Part shown: positions 1-7,316 of the stretch, one piece after another
Layout of the letters: every line of letters starts with the position of its first letter
Position numbering within the stretch: the stretch's first letter is position 1
NCBI RefSeq assembly: GCF_035978755.1
Contig: NZ_CP108414.1
Span: 1,550,001-1,614,000 of the forward strand
Length of the DNA stretch: 64,000 nucleotides
DNA from: Streptomyces sp. NBC_01298
Lineage (GTDB): Bacteria > Actinomycetota > Actinomycetes > Streptomycetales > Streptomycetaceae
Direction: 5' to 3'
Notes under the pieces: model-generated
Seen by the model: only the letters and a program-made list of their open reading frames with translations
Told to the model about the DNA's origin: nothing
Databases searched by the model: none
Translations under genes and position numbers: made by a program

Positions 1-574
1 GGGCACGCTGATCCTGCGCGACCTCCCCCTCATCCAGGAGGCCGCCGTCGTCGCCGACGTCGGGATCTGCGTCTCCGTCGGCTTCACCGACACCGCCCTG
101 TGGCGCACGGTCGAACCAGGCACCCCCTCCCCCGCCGCCCGGCTGCAGGCCGTCCGCGCCCTCACCGACGCCGGCATCGAGTGCGGGGTGCTGATGGCCC
201 CCGTGATCCCCTTCCTCGGGGACTCCCCGGAGCAGCTGCGGGCCACCGTCCGGGCCGTCGCCGAGTCGGGCGCGACCTCCGTGACACCCCTGGTACTCCA
301 TCTGCGCCCCGGTGCCCGCGAGTGGTTCACGGCCTGGCTGGGCGAGCACCACCCCCATCTGGCCGCCCGGTACGAGCGGATGTACGCGGGCGGCTCGTAC
401 GCGCCCACCTGGTACCAGCGGATGATCACCCGCCAAGTCCACGAGCTCGCCGCCGAGTTCGGCATCGGACCGGGAGGCCCCGGCGGCCCGGCACCGGCCC
501 GGCGGATCGTCGTACCGGAGCGGCCGGACAGCGGCGCAGCCGCGCCCGGGCCGACCCAGCTCAGCCTGCTCTGA
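1..574 (+). CDS. Radical SAM protein, Rv2578c-like, 3' part
   Basis: The frame is open from base 2 to the TGA at 572-574, so only the last 190 codons are in the window. The sequence (GICVSVGF, GIECGVLMAPVIPFLGDSPEQL, then WFTAWLGEHHPHLAARYERMY) resembles the C-terminal half of the Rv2578c/SplB-like radical SAM family, where a SAM-derived radical does chemistry on a substrate that is not known for most members. The CxxxCxxC iron-sulfur motif lies upstream, outside the window, so catalytic competence cannot be checked. The last 30 residues are rich in Gly, Pro and Ala. Family call is by recall of conserved segments. Confidence 0.75.
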   Translation, partial: GTLILRDLPLIQEAAVVADVGICVSVGFTDTALWRTVEPGTPSPAARLQAVRALTDAGIECGVLMAPVIPFLGDSPEQLRATVRAVAESGATSVTPLVLHLRPGAREWFTAWLGEHHPHLAARYERMYAGGSYAPTWYQRMITRQVHELAAEFGIGPGGPGGPAPARRIVVPERPDSGAAAPGPTQLSLL

Positions 575-697
575 GCGCCCGTACGACCGTACGACCGACT
601 GAAGGGTCATCACATCGGGCCAATCGGGGCTCCAATCCCCCCTTCCGGGCGCGGGTTCCGGGACGATTCCGCCCAGAACCCTCGGCTGGGAGGCCCC

Positions 698-2308
698 ATG
701 CTGCATCCGATGCTGCGCCCGATGAAGAACAGCAAGCCCGGTCCCGCCCTGCGGCGCGCCGCCGTCCTGCTCGCGGTGTCCACCATCGCCGCCGCCCTGG
801 CGAGCCCGGTCACGGCCGCCGCCCCGGCAGCGGCGGCTCCGGCCGCCCCGGCCGCCGAGGCCCTGAAGTGGTCCAACTGCGCGACCTCCCGCTACCCGAC
901 GCTCCAGTGCGCCTCCCTCAAGGTCCCCCTCGACCACGAGAACCCGGCGGGCCGGCAGATCTCCCTGGCTCTGACCCGGGTCCCCCACACGGCCGCCCGC
1001 TCCCAGGGCCCGCTGCTGGTCAACCCCGGCGGGCCCGGCGGCAGCGGTCGCACACTGGCCGGTTTCATCGCCTCCGCGCTGCCCAAGGACGTCGCGGCCC
1101 AGTACGACGTGATCGGCTTCGACCCCCGCGGCGTCGGCAAGAGCGAGCCCGCCCTGGACTGCGGCGCCGGCCACTTCACCCCCGTACGGCCGGACTCCGT
1201 GCCGCTGGACGAGGAGACCGAGCGGGCCAACCTGGAGCGGGTGAAGTCCTTCGCCGAGTCCTGCCAGACCAAGCACGCGGACGTCCTCCCCTACATCGGC
1301 ACCGTCTCGGCGGCCCGTGACCTCGAGGTCCTGCGCACCGCCCTGCGCGCCGACAAGCTGAGCTACTTCGGCTACTCCTACGGCACCTACCTGGGCGCGG
1401 TGTACGCCAAGCTCCACCCCGACCGCGTGCACCGGCTGGTCCTGGACTCCGTGGTCGACCCGGCCGGGGTCTGGTACGAGGACAACCTCGCCCAGGACCA
1501 GGCCTTCGACTCCCGCCACAAGGCCTTCCTGGCCTGGGTGGCCCGGTACGACTCCACGTACCACCTCGGCACCGACCCGGCCGCCGTCGAGGCCCGCTGG
1601 TACGAGATGCGGACGGCACTGCGCACGGCTCCGGCGGGCGGCAAGGTGGGCCCGGCGGAGCTGGAGGACACCTTCATGCCGGGCGGCTACTTCAACGGCT
1701 ACTGGCCCCACCTCGCGACGGCCTTCGCCGCCTACGCGGTGGAGGACGACCCGAAGCCGCTGGTCTCCGCGTACGAGAAGTTCGGCGCGGTGGAGCCCTC
1801 GGCGGGCAACAGCTACAGCGTGTACACGGCCGTGCAGTGCCGGGACTCGGCCTGGCCCAGGAACTGGAACCAGTGGCGGGCCGACATGTGGCGCACGCAC
1901 GCCAAGGCCCCCTTCATGACCTGGAACAACGCCTGGTACAACGCCCCCTGCGCGTTCTGGCCGGGCGAGCCGCTCCAGGCCCCGGACGTCACCAACTCGG
2001 CGCTCCCGCAGGCGCTCCTCTTCCAGGCGACCGAGGACGCGGCGACCCCCTACGAGGGCGCGGTGAGCATGCGGCGCAAGCTCGCGGGCTCGGCGCTGGT
2101 CGTCGAGGAGGGCGGCGGCAACCACGGGGTCGCCCTGAGCGGCAACAAGTGCCTCGACGAGAAGCTGGCTTCGTACCTGCTGACGGGCAAGGCCGCGGAC
2201 GCCGTCTGCCCGGCACAGCCCGCCCCCACCCCGATCCCGGCGACCCGTGCGGTCCCGCCCTCGGCGGGCGGCGCGGCGCTCCACGGCCTGCTGGGCTTCC
2301 GGGGCTGA
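698..2308 (+). CDS. Secreted alpha/beta hydrolase, TAP-like S33 peptidase
   Basis: This 536-residue protein resembles the secreted tripeptidyl aminopeptidases of Streptomyces (SlpD/SlpE, Tap), which trim tripeptides from N-termini outside the cell. Residues 17-45 form a signal peptide (RR, hydrophobic Ala/Val core, then AAA-rich cleavage region). The oxyanion region reads NPGGPGGSG, the nucleophile elbow is GYSYG with Ser227, the acid is probably Asp in QATEDAATP, and the catalytic His is in GGNHGVAL, followed by the TAP-like C-terminal domain. A GGAGG sits 6 bases before ATG 698; in-frame ATGs at 710 and 722 are possible starts. It stands alone, 123 bp after the radical SAM gene. Exact substrate is inferred. 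Confidence 0.88.
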   Translation: MLHPMLRPMKNSKPGPALRRAAVLLAVSTIAAALASPVTAAAPAAAAPAAPAAEALKWSNCATSRYPTLQCASLKVPLDHENPAGRQISLALTRVPHTAARSQGPLLVNPGGPGGSGRTLAGFIASALPKDVAAQYDVIGFDPRGVGKSEPALDCGAGHFTPVRPDSVPLDEETERANLERVKSFAESCQTKHADVLPYIGTVSAARDLEVLRTALRADKLSYFGYSYGTYLGAVYAKLHPDRVHRLVLDSVVDPAGVWYEDNLAQDQAFDSRHKAFLAWVARYDSTYHLGTDPAAVEARWYEMRTALRTAPAGGKVGPAELEDTFMPGGYFNGYWPHLATAFAAYAVEDDPKPLVSAYEKFGAVEPSAGNSYSVYTAVQCRDSAWPRNWNQWRADMWRTHAKAPFMTWNNAWYNAPCAFWPGEPLQAPDVTNSALPQALLFQATEDAATPYEGAVSMRRKLAGSALVVEEGGGNHGVALSGNKCLDEKLASYLLTGKAADAVCPAQPAPTPIPATRAVPPSAGGAALHGLLGFRG

Positions 2309-2332
2309 CGTACGGCGGGCAAGATCGTGCCC

Positions 2333-2857
2333 ATGGCCACCTCACAGGACAACCACCTCACCCGCATCGCCGCGCCCGAGGGCGTCGCCCCGGGCACCGG
2401 CTACAGCCACGTCGTCTGGGGCACCGGGCGGTTCGTCGCCGTGTCCGGGCAGTGCGCCTTCGACGAGAAGGGCGAGCTGGTCGGGGAGGGCGATCCCGCC
2501 GCCCAGGCCCGGCAGGTGTTCGAGAACCTGCGGCGGTGCCTGGCCGCGGCCGGGGCCGGCTTCGAGGACGTGGTGAAGCTGACGTACTTCGTCACGGACA
2601 TCGCCCACCTCCCGGCGGTACGGGAGGCCCGCGACGAGGTGATCGCCCCGGACCGCCTCCCGGCCTCCTCGGCGGTCCAGGTGGCGGCGCTGTTCCGGCC
2701 CGAACTGCTGATGGAGATCGAGGCCTTCGCGGTCCTGCCGGAGCGGACCGGGAGCGGGAGCGGGACCGGTTCCGCCGCCGACGAGACCGAGTCCGGTTTC
2801 CGGACCGGCTCCCGGGCCGGTTTCGGGACCGGGTTCAAGACCGGCTTCGCCGGCTGA
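2333..2857 (+). CDS. RidA/YjgF-family protein lacking the catalytic Arg
   Basis: The protein has 174 residues from ATG 2333 (GTG 2327 is an in-frame alternative). Residues 1-140 follow the RidA fold, which in classical members hydrolyses reactive 2-aminoacrylate and other imines: GRFVAVSGQCAF, ENLRRCLAAAGAGFEDVVKLTYFVTD, and the closing MEIEAFAVL. In classical RidA the last third reads PARSxVEVARLP with an essential Arg. Here it reads PASSAVQVAALF, so the Arg is Ser. This places it among the non-archetypal Rid subgroups, whose reactions are unknown. The last 35 residues are a low-complexity Gly/Ser/Thr/Phe tail made of GSGTGS- and RTGSRAGF-like units. It starts 24 bases after the peptidase stop. 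Confidence 0.8.
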   Translation: MATSQDNHLTRIAAPEGVAPGTGYSHVVWGTGRFVAVSGQCAFDEKGELVGEGDPAAQARQVFENLRRCLAAAGAGFEDVVKLTYFVTDIAHLPAVREARDEVIAPDRLPASSAVQVAALFRPELLMEIEAFAVLPERTGSGSGTGSAADETESGFRTGSRAGFGTGFKTGFAG

Positions 2858-2859
2858 GA

Positions 2860-2900
2860 CCCACCGGTTGGGGCCCACCGGTTGGGGCCCACCGGCTGAG
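2860..2900. repeat. Tandem 14-bp repeats in a convergent gap
   Basis: Two full copies and one partial copy of CCCACCGGTTGGGG lie between the convergent ends of the Rid gene and the HEAT-repeat gene. Each unit is nearly self-complementary, so it could fold into a transcription-ending hairpin for both genes. This role is inferred. Confidence 0.5.
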
Positions 2901-2903
2901 GCT

Positions 2904-3476
2904 CTAGGTGGTCGCGCCCAGCGCCCGCAGGGCCGCCGTGGCCGCCACTGCCAGCCGGGGGTGCGACTGGGCCCGGGTCAGGACCTCCCGGGCCCGCTCG
3001 TCCGCCAGCGCGCCCAGCCCCTCCACGCAGGCCAGGGCCACCCGCCAGTACGGGTCGTGCGGCGCGAGCCGCCGCGACAGGGTGCGGATCAGCGCCGGGG
3101 CGGACTCCGGGGCGCGCAGCGCCGCCAGCAGCCGCACCGGGTGCAGGGCGTAGGCCGTGCGCAGTTCGTTGGTGGCCAGCGCCGCCGCCGCGCGGGCGGT
3201 GCGCGGGTCCCCGAGGACGGCCAGCGCCTGCGCGGCCGCCTCGCAGCGCGGCGGGTCCCGGTGGTTGAGCAGCAGGACCAGGGACTCGAAGGCGCGCCGG
3301 TCGCCGGCCAGCCCCAGCCGGTACGCGGCCAGCTCGCGGGCCCACAGGGGCAGCCCCGCGGAGGTCAGCGATGCCGCCAGGCCGTCCGCGTCCGCCGCGA
3401 GCAGCGCCTCGTACTGCGCCTCGTACTCCGGTGCCCGCGCGGCTTCCGCCCGCAGACGCTCCAACACGTCGTTCAC
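2904..3476 (-). CDS. HEAT-repeat-like helical protein
   Basis: This 190-residue protein is built of short helical pairs typical of HEAT or Armadillo repeats: LWARELAAYRLGLAGDRRAFESL, PRCEAAAQALAVLGDPRTARAAAALA, LHPVRLLAALRAPESAPALI, WRVALACVEGLGALADERAREVL, HPRLAVAATAALRALG. The repeats span nearly the whole length and no enzymatic motif is visible. Such proteins are scaffolds or partners of other proteins; the partner here is unknown. Some databases label homologues as adenylosuccinate lyase by error transfer, and no lyase signature is seen here. Confidence 0.75.
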   Translation of the reverse strand: MNDVLERLRAEAARAPEYEAQYEALLAADADGLAASLTSAGLPLWARELAAYRLGLAGDRRAFESLVLLLNHRDPPRCEAAAQALAVLGDPRTARAAAALATNELRTAYALHPVRLLAALRAPESAPALIRTLSRRLAPHDPYWRVALACVEGLGALADERAREVLTRAQSHPRLAVAATAALRALGATT

Positions 3477-4034
3477 CCGGCCACCCTAGGCGGCTCCGGC
3501 GGACGCCGCGCCGGGTTCCCCGACACGGGTGACCGCCCCGGGGGCGGGCCTTCGAACACCCGGTTGATCGATGATCGATGATCGATGATCGGTACATTTG
3601 GGCGGTACAGGTCACATCTGCGCGCTCTGGCGGAGCAGTTGGGGACGGGTTACTGTCCCTACAACACGTACGAGGGCGGCCTGGTGACGCAGCCACCTCG
3701 TGCCAGTCGGTTCTGCACGACTTTCGCACCACCTCACGGCGTGACCCCGGGACAGGGCTCCGCCGCTTCGCCCCACCGGCTCCTTGCCTCCGGGTTCCCT
3801 GGTTCCCCCGGGTTCCCCGGTACCGCCGCGATCCCCGGTCATCCGGGAGCCCCGGGCTTCTCCCCGCGCTGTGCGCACGGCTCTCCGCGTGCTCCCGCGC
3901 GCGCTCTTCCGCTCTTCCGCACGGATTCCCCGTACGGCACGGATTCCCGTACCCACGGATTCCCGTACGGCCGCCGCGCGCGCCGTGCTCCGCGCGCCCC
4001 CTCAGTCGTCACCCTCTTCCACTGGAGTCCCGCG
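3477..4034. other. 558-bp intergenic region with short repeats
   Basis: The region separates the divergent HEAT-repeat gene and the hydroxyacyl-CoA dehydrogenase gene. It holds three and a half copies of GATCGAT (3566-3592), each containing the palindrome ATCGAT. At about 3900-3975 there are imperfect copies of CTCTTCCG and CACGGATTCCCGTAC. The dehydrogenase frame stays open back to 3585, but the upstream part is Pro/Gly/Arg-rich and unlike the family, so I treat it as leader. The promoter is probably here; no clear -35/-10 pair was found. Confidence 0.5.
3566..3592. repeat. GATCGAT heptamer repeat
   Basis: GATCGAT occurs three times in direct contact, followed by GATCGG. A related GATCGATCAT lies at about 7001-7013 before ccr. 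The repeat is AT-richer than its surroundings and sits in a divergent promoter region, so a protein-binding role is possible but unproven. Confidence 0.6.
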
Positions 4035-5867
4035 ATGGACCTTCCGTCCACGTCCGGTCAGCCCTCCCCCTCCTCCCAGCCCGTCCGCCCCGCCCTGCAG
4101 ACCATCGCCGTGGTCGGTCTCGGCACGATGGGCTCCGGCATCGCCGAGGTCCTCGCCCGGGCCGGCCGCGAGGTCATCGGCATCGACGTCAGCGAGGCCG
4201 CCGCCCGCCGGGCCACCACGGCCCTCGCCGCGGCCACCGCCCGCTCCGTGGCCAAGGAGCAGCTCACCGAGCAGGAGCGCGAGGCGGTGCTCGCCCGCTT
4301 CCGCACCTTCTCCGAGCTGGGCGCCGCCGCCGACGCCGACCTCGTCATCGAGGTGGTCCCCGAGTCCTACGAGCTCAAGCAGCGGATCTTCCGCGAGCTC
4401 GACGCGATCGTCCGGCCCACCGCGATCCTGGCGACCGGCACCAACGCCCTGTCGGTGACGCGGATGGCCGCCGAGTCGCAGCGCCCGGAGCGCGTGGTCG
4501 GCCTGCACTTCTTCAACCCGGTCCCGACGATGAAGCTGGTCGAGGTCGTCTCCAGCGTCCTGACGGCCCCGCCGGCCGTCGAGGCGGTCACCGCCCTGGC
4601 CCGCGAGCTCGGCAAGCAGCCCGTCGCGGTCGGCGACCGCCCGGGCTTCGTCGCCGACGGCCTGCTGTTCGGCTACCTCAACCAGGCCGCCGCCATGTAC
4701 GAGTCGCGGTACGCCTCCCGCGAGGACATCGACGCGGCGATGAAGCTGGGCTGCGGTCTGCCGATGGGCCCGCTCGCGCTGCTCGACCTGATCGGCGTGG
4801 ACACCGCCCGCACCGTCCTGGAGGCCATGTACACGGCCTCGGGCGACCGGCTGCACGCCCCCGCCCCGATCCTCGGCCACCTCGCCGAGGCGGGCCTGAC
4901 CGGGCAGAAGTCCGGGCGCGGGTTCTACACGTACGAGGCCCCGGGCAGCCAGGTCGTCGTCCGTGACCTGCAGACCCCGCCGGACGGGGACCTGGTCCGG
5001 GCGAGCCGTCCGGTGAACTCGGTCGGCGTGGCCGGTTCGGGCACGATGGCGAGCGGCATCGCGCAGGTCTTCGCGCAGGCCGGCTTCCCCGTGGTGCTGG
5101 CGGCCCGCAGCCAGGAGAAGGCGGACGCGGCGAAGGCCGCGATCGGAAAGTCGCTGGCCCGCGCGGTGGACCGGGGCCGGCTGACGGCGGAGGCCGCCGC
5201 GGCCACCGTGGGCCGGATCACGGCGGCGGGCTCGCTGGACGCGTTCTCGGACGTGGACCTGGCCGTGGAGGCCGTCGCCGAGGACCTGGAGGTGAAGCAG
5301 GAACTGTTCCGGGCGCTGGACCAGGCCTGCAAGCCCGGTGCGGTGCTCGCCACCACGACCTCCTCGCTCCCGGTGATCGCGATCGCCCGTGCGACCTCGC
5401 GTCCCGAGGACGTGATCGGCATGCACTTCTTCAATCCGGCCCCGGCGATGAAGCTGGTCGAGGTGGTCCGGACCGTCCTGACCGCCGACGACGTGCACGC
5501 CACGGTCCGCGGCATCTGCGGCCAGGTCCGCAAGCACGCGGTGGACTGCGGGGACCGGGCGGGCTTCATCGTGAACGCGCTGCTGTTCCCGTACCTCAAC
5601 AACGCGATCAAGATGGTCGAGCAGCACTACGCCGGCATCGACGACATCGACGCGGCGATGAAGCTGGGCGGCGGCTACCCGATGGGGCCCTTCGAGCTCC
5701 TCGACGTGGTCGGCCTGGACGTGTCGCTGGCCATCGAGAAGGTCCTGCACAAGGAGTTCCGCGACCCGGGCCTGGCCCCGTCCCCGCTGCTGGAGCACCT
5801 GGTCGCGGCAGGCTGCCTGGGCCGGAAGACCGGCCGCGGATTCCGTGAGTACGCCCCCCGCCGGTAA
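4035..5867 (+). CDS. Double-domain 3-hydroxyacyl-CoA dehydrogenase
   Basis: The 610-residue product holds two complete 3HCDH units in tandem. Unit 1 (residues about 20-300) has the NAD-binding GLGTMGSGIA and the catalytic His in GLHFFNP. Unit 2 (about 320-605) has GSGTMASGIA and GMHFFNP. Both end with a helical 3HCDH domain (GPLALLDLIG, GPFELLDVVG) and a GRGF tail. It oxidises or reduces 3-hydroxybutyryl-CoA, the step that feeds crotonyl-CoA to Ccr just downstream. The start at ATG 4035 follows GGAG by 7 bases; the longer upstream frame does not look like family sequence. Single-domain enzymes have about 285 residues, so this is a duplication-fusion known in actinomycetes. Confidence 0.93.
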   Translation: MDLPSTSGQPSPSSQPVRPALQTIAVVGLGTMGSGIAEVLARAGREVIGIDVSEAAARRATTALAAATARSVAKEQLTEQEREAVLARFRTFSELGAAADADLVIEVVPESYELKQRIFRELDAIVRPTAILATGTNALSVTRMAAESQRPERVVGLHFFNPVPTMKLVEVVSSVLTAPPAVEAVTALARELGKQPVAVGDRPGFVADGLLFGYLNQAAAMYESRYASREDIDAAMKLGCGLPMGPLALLDLIGVDTARTVLEAMYTASGDRLHAPAPILGHLAEAGLTGQKSGRGFYTYEAPGSQVVVRDLQTPPDGDLVRASRPVNSVGVAGSGTMASGIAQVFAQAGFPVVLAARSQEKADAAKAAIGKSLARAVDRGRLTAEAAAATVGRITAAGSLDAFSDVDLAVEAVAEDLEVKQELFRALDQACKPGAVLATTTSSLPVIAIARATSRPEDVIGMHFFNPAPAMKLVEVVRTVLTADDVHATVRGICGQVRKHAVDCGDRAGFIVNALLFPYLNNAIKMVEQHYAGIDDIDAAMKLGGGYPMGPFELLDVVGLDVSLAIEKVLHKEFRDPGLAPSPLLEHLVAAGCLGRKTGRGFREYAPRR

Positions 5868-5960
5868 TCCGCGGCAGGCACAGGAGCCCCAAGAGCAGGA
5901 TGCGTGGGGAGGGCTGCTCGGGTCCGCCGGACCCTCACGGCGGACACACCCTCCCGAGGA

Positions 5961-5978
5961 GCACTGTGTGCCCAGTGC
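5961..5978. promoter_or_regulatory. Inverted repeat GCACT-N8-AGTGC before tetR
   Basis: A five-base inverted repeat, GCACT and AGTGC, spaced by 8 bases, lies 77 bp before the TetR start. It shares the GCAC/GTGC core with the palindrome before ccr (7055-7067), so it may be an autoregulatory operator. The arms are short and chance is possible. Confidence 0.3.
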
Positions 5979-6054
5979 CTGCCCTCCCCCGCATCCATCC
6001 CCGTCCCACCCCCCTCGGGAGCGCTCTCCCGCGCGAATGAAGTACTTTCGCTCT

Positions 6055-6882
6055 ATGTCCCAGCCCGCCAAGACCTCACCCCGCGCCTCCGCGGTCTCCG
6101 ACGCCCCGGAGACCCCGGCCGGTACCAAGGCGGCCGCGCAGCGGCTCAAGATGCGCCGCGAGCTCGCGGCGGCCGCCATGGAGCTCTTCGCGAACAAGGG
6201 GTACGAGGCCACGACGGTCGACGAGATCGCCTCGGTGGCCGGGGTCGCGCGCCGGACCTTCTTCCGGCACTTCCGGTCCAAGGAAGAGGCGATCTTCCCG
6301 GACCACGACGACACCCTGACCCGCGCCGAGGCCGTCCTCGACGTGGCCCCGGCCCACGAGCACCCGCTCGACACGGTGTGCCGGGGGATCAAGGAAGTCA
6401 TGAAGATGTACGCCGCCTCGCCGGCGGTGTCGGTGGAGCGCTACCGGCTCACCCGCGAGGTGCCGGCGCTGCGGGAGCGGGAGATCGCCTCGGTCGCCCG
6501 CTACGAGCGGCTGTTCACCCGCTACCTGCTGGCCCATTTCGACGAGACCGACCACCACGACGGCAACGACGATCCGCTGCTGGCGGAGGTCGCCGCCTCG
6601 GCGGTGGTCACGGCCCACAACCACGTGCTCCGGCGCTGGCTGCGGGCGGGCGGTCAGGGCGACGTGGAGGCGCAGCTCGACCACGCCTTCTCGATCGTGC
6701 GCAAGACCTTCGGTTCGGGGATCGGGGCGGGGCGCACGCTGAGCTCGGCGCCCGTGCCGGAACCCGTCGCCGCGCCGGCCTCGGTGCGTACGCAGGGCGA
6801 GGTACTGGTGGCGGTGGCCCGTACGGACGCCCCGCTGGACGAGGTCATGCGGACCATCGAAGAGGCACTCAGAAACAAGTAG
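6055..6882 (+). CDS. TetR-family regulator of the ethylmalonyl-CoA genes
   Basis: This 275-residue regulator has a TetR helix-turn-helix at residues about 30-75 (AAMELFANKGYEATTVDEIASVAGVARRTFFRHFRSKEEAIF). The rest is an all-helical effector domain with a loose C-terminal tail. It lies between the hydroxyacyl-CoA dehydrogenase and ccr, on the same strand, and ends at a strong terminator, so it is its own unit. It probably controls ccr and its operon in response to an acyl-CoA or related metabolite; that is inferred from position. ATG 6037 is an in-frame alternative start; 6055 gives the more family-like N-terminus (MSQPAK). Confidence 0.88.
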   Translation: MSQPAKTSPRASAVSDAPETPAGTKAAAQRLKMRRELAAAAMELFANKGYEATTVDEIASVAGVARRTFFRHFRSKEEAIFPDHDDTLTRAEAVLDVAPAHEHPLDTVCRGIKEVMKMYAASPAVSVERYRLTREVPALREREIASVARYERLFTRYLLAHFDETDHHDGNDDPLLAEVAASAVVTAHNHVLRRWLRAGGQGDVEAQLDHAFSIVRKTFGSGIGAGRTLSSAPVPEPVAAPASVRTQGEVLVAVARTDAPLDEVMRTIEEALRNK

Positions 6883-6933
6883 GCGACACCAAGCAGGCGA
6901 CACGCCTGGACACCTCCAGGCGACACATGTCAC

Positions 6934-6970
6934 AGCGGCCGCTCCCGTTCCGGGGGCGGCCGCTTTCGTT
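6934..6970 (+). terminator. Hairpin terminator after tetR
   Basis: AGCGGCCGC (6934-6942) pairs perfectly with GCGGCCGCT (6956-6964) around a 13-base loop and is followed by TTCGTTTG. It closes the tetR transcript and isolates the ccr promoter. Confidence 0.85.
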
Positions 6971-7054
6971 TGTCCGAGTTGCCCCTACTCGCGGGTAACT
7001 CTGATCGATCATCGCTCATCCGTGCAGGTCAATCGGCAAATGAGAGAAAGTTTT

Positions 7055-7067
7055 GGCACGCGGTGCC
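7055..7067. promoter_or_regulatory. Palindrome GGCACGCGGTGCC at the ccr promoter
   Basis: GGCAC and GTGCC are perfect arms around GCG. The site touches the predicted -35 box at 7068, and a further GGTGCCA copy lies at 7084-7090 just before the -10. This is where a TetR repressor would block polymerase. Assignment to the adjacent TetR is inferred. Confidence 0.5.
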
Positions 7068-7096
7068 TTGCTGAGTGACACGGGGTGCCATACGTT
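7068..7096 (+). promoter_or_regulatory. Predicted ccr promoter
   Basis: TTGCTG (7068-7073) and TACGTT (7091-7096) are separated by 17 bases, close to the vegetative TTGACA/TAnnnT consensus. Transcription would begin near 7103, giving a leader of about 210 bases before ccr. Confidence 0.5.
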
Positions 7097-7316
7097 GAAT
7101 CTCGTCCGGATGTCCCCGCGATCCAGCCCACTCGGTACGGAACGCGCCCCGGATGCCTGCGTCACCAGGCCCCCGCACCGCCCCACCACAGGCAACGCGC
7201 AGCTCCACCCCAGCCGAATCGACGGCGCCCCAAAAACATCGCTTCGCCGCACCGCGGTTCAGCACACCCCGATTCCCTCAGCGCACCCTCATCAGCGCAC
7301 GGCCGGAGGCATCACC

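Larger units (their letters stand above)
6971..7316. other. ccr leader and promoter region
   Basis: This stretch has no convincing gene. The ccr frame stays open back to 7053, but the upstream residues do not match Ccr, while the protein from GTG 7317 matches Ccr numbering exactly. It contains a predicted promoter and an overlapping palindrome (separate entries), then about 220 bases of untranslated leader. I see no B12 riboswitch consensus although the next gene encodes a B12 enzyme. Confidence 0.55.

Noticed and set aside
3585..4034. N-terminal extension of the hydroxyacyl-CoA dehydrogenase by 150 residues
   Set aside because: Residues are Pro/Gly/Arg-rich without homology, and GGAG before ATG 4035 gives a normal start.
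4002..6401. A 799-codon minus-strand frame opposite the hydroxyacyl-CoA dehydrogenase gene
   Set aside because: Composition is that of a reverse-strand shadow of high-GC3 codons; no family resemblance and no ribosome site.
7053..7316. Longer Ccr start
   Set aside because: The GTG at 7317 puts all four CO2-site residues at the published numbers and has a good ribosome site.
6971..7316. A cobalamin riboswitch before ccr
   Set aside because: I could not find the B12-box consensus; the leader is explained by a promoter and a palindrome.
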